A stretch of DNA of 14,067 nucleotides from assembly GCA_021129875.1 (NCBI GenBank), contig JAJOKK010000065.1, positions 1-14,067 of the forward strand, read 5' to 3'. Below are positions 13,757-14,067 of this stretch, in pieces; the first letter of the stretch is position 1, and each line of letters starts with the position of its first letter. Under the pieces are notes generated by a model. That model did not search any database, was not told the origin of the DNA, and saw only the letters and a program-made list of their open reading frames with translations. The DNA comes from Candidatus Bipolaricaulota bacterium (GTDB taxonomy: Bacteria; Bipolaricaulota; Bipolaricaulia; UBA7950; UBA9294). Position numbers and translations under genes: made by a program.

Positions 13757-14067
13757 GGCCTGCCTGGCACAATTACTGTGCAGGGCAGGCCACATTTCAG
13801 CCAGTATGGGTTTACCAAATGCTTACAGAGAAATCTTAAGAATAAAGATCCGACCTTAGGGTAGGTGTTCTCCAGCTTTTCTAGCGTTACTCCTTCCTTC
13901 AGAAATCGCTCAGGATGCGCGATACTGCTAAGCTTCTCAAACAAAGCAAGATACGTTTCATGCTTCTTCTTGATTTTGCCCTTCTCATCCACAGTTTCCG
14001 TAGCGAACCCATATCAGGCTGTCCAATAAGCGATTCCAGAAGAGTATTAAATGGCAAGGAGATGATG
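13741..14067 (-). pseudogene. Frameshifted gene remnant at the window edge, possibly transposase-derived
   Basis: Coming in from the right edge one frame reads PFNTLLESLIGQPD and then loses sense. From about position 14010 a second frame reads GFATETVDEKGKIKKKHETY and continues through a Lys/Glu-rich helical stretch to LEKLENTYPK. Joined by a single-base shift near the GQPD codons, the two make one plausible protein tail. The last roughly 20 codons before the stop at 13741 run through the 13757-13791 hairpin, so the true end may lie earlier. A GTG at 13992 could start an 83-residue protein but has no clear binding site. The charged tail and the repeats beside it suggest a decayed insertion-sequence transposase, but I cannot name a family. 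Base composition is lower in G+C than the neighbouring genes. Confidence 0.35.
13757..13791. other. Strong hairpin near a gene remnant
   Basis: GGCCTGCC (13757-13764) pairs perfectly with GGCAGGCC (13784-13791). After a G-T wobble and one mismatch a further 5-bp GCACA/TGTGC stem closes a 5-nt loop. It lies 3' of the minus-strand gene remnant running to the window edge and could be its terminator or an insertion-element end; no T-run follows on the minus strand. Confidence 0.6.

Noticed and set aside
13456..13839. Plus-strand frame (127 residues) and opposing minus-strand frame 13533-13772 upstream of gyrA
   Set aside because: No recognisable domain or binding site; both run through hairpins and repeats.

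Overview
The window is bacterial, fairly G+C-rich and almost fully coding. Start sites carry strong Shine-Dalgarno sequences (GAGGTGA, AAGGAGGTG). No rRNA, tRNA or CRISPR array is visible. The gene set (standalone SIS sugar isomerase, CcdA-type membrane proteins, AmrS-like radical SAM enzyme, ApbE/FMN-bind fusion) and the GGACCAN heptamer repeats fit an uncultured, probably anaerobic, possibly thermophilic lineage. I considered Bipolaricaulota-like or a similar deep-branching phylum, but the sequence alone cannot prove this.

Layout. Positions 1-1143 (+): a heptamer repeat array abuts the ribosome binding site of a two-SIS-domain sugar-phosphate isomerase/deaminase. Positions 1144-1516: a convergent intergenic region dominated by a roughly 200-bp imperfect palindrome. 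Positions 1517-9814 (-): seven co-directional genes, read from the right as an ApbE/FMN-binding fusion, CcdA-like protein 1, an anchored Cys-rich unknown protein, CcdA-like protein 2, a membrane-anchored SagB-type nitroreductase, a membrane-anchored AmrS-like radical SAM protein, and a 14-TM protein with an inserted spermidine-synthase-like domain. Positions 9873-13481 (-): tyrS and gyrA, housekeeping genes lying just upstream in the same direction. Positions 13482-14067: a non-coding region with hairpins, a 10-bp-phased repeat and a frameshifted remnant of a gene running off the window edge.

The seven-gene block is the candidate novel system. By the positive-inside rule every soluble domain in it (FMN transferase plus FMN carrier, nitroreductase, radical SAM, Cys-rich domain, SpeE-like domain) is predicted to face outside the cytoplasmic membrane. 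The two CcdA-like proteins are the obvious conduits for electrons from cytoplasmic thiols. The nitroreductase carries a D-x-x-T-G-A-T sequence resembling the covalent flavinylation motif used by ApbE, and the SpeE-like domain has lost the aminopropyltransferase catalytic acids. I infer a flavin/thiol envelope redox module that includes an apparently extracytoplasmic radical SAM protein. Its substrate is unknown. Other oddities are a TyrRS with altered HIGH and KMSKS motifs and a GyrA with Met at the quinolone-resistance serine position.
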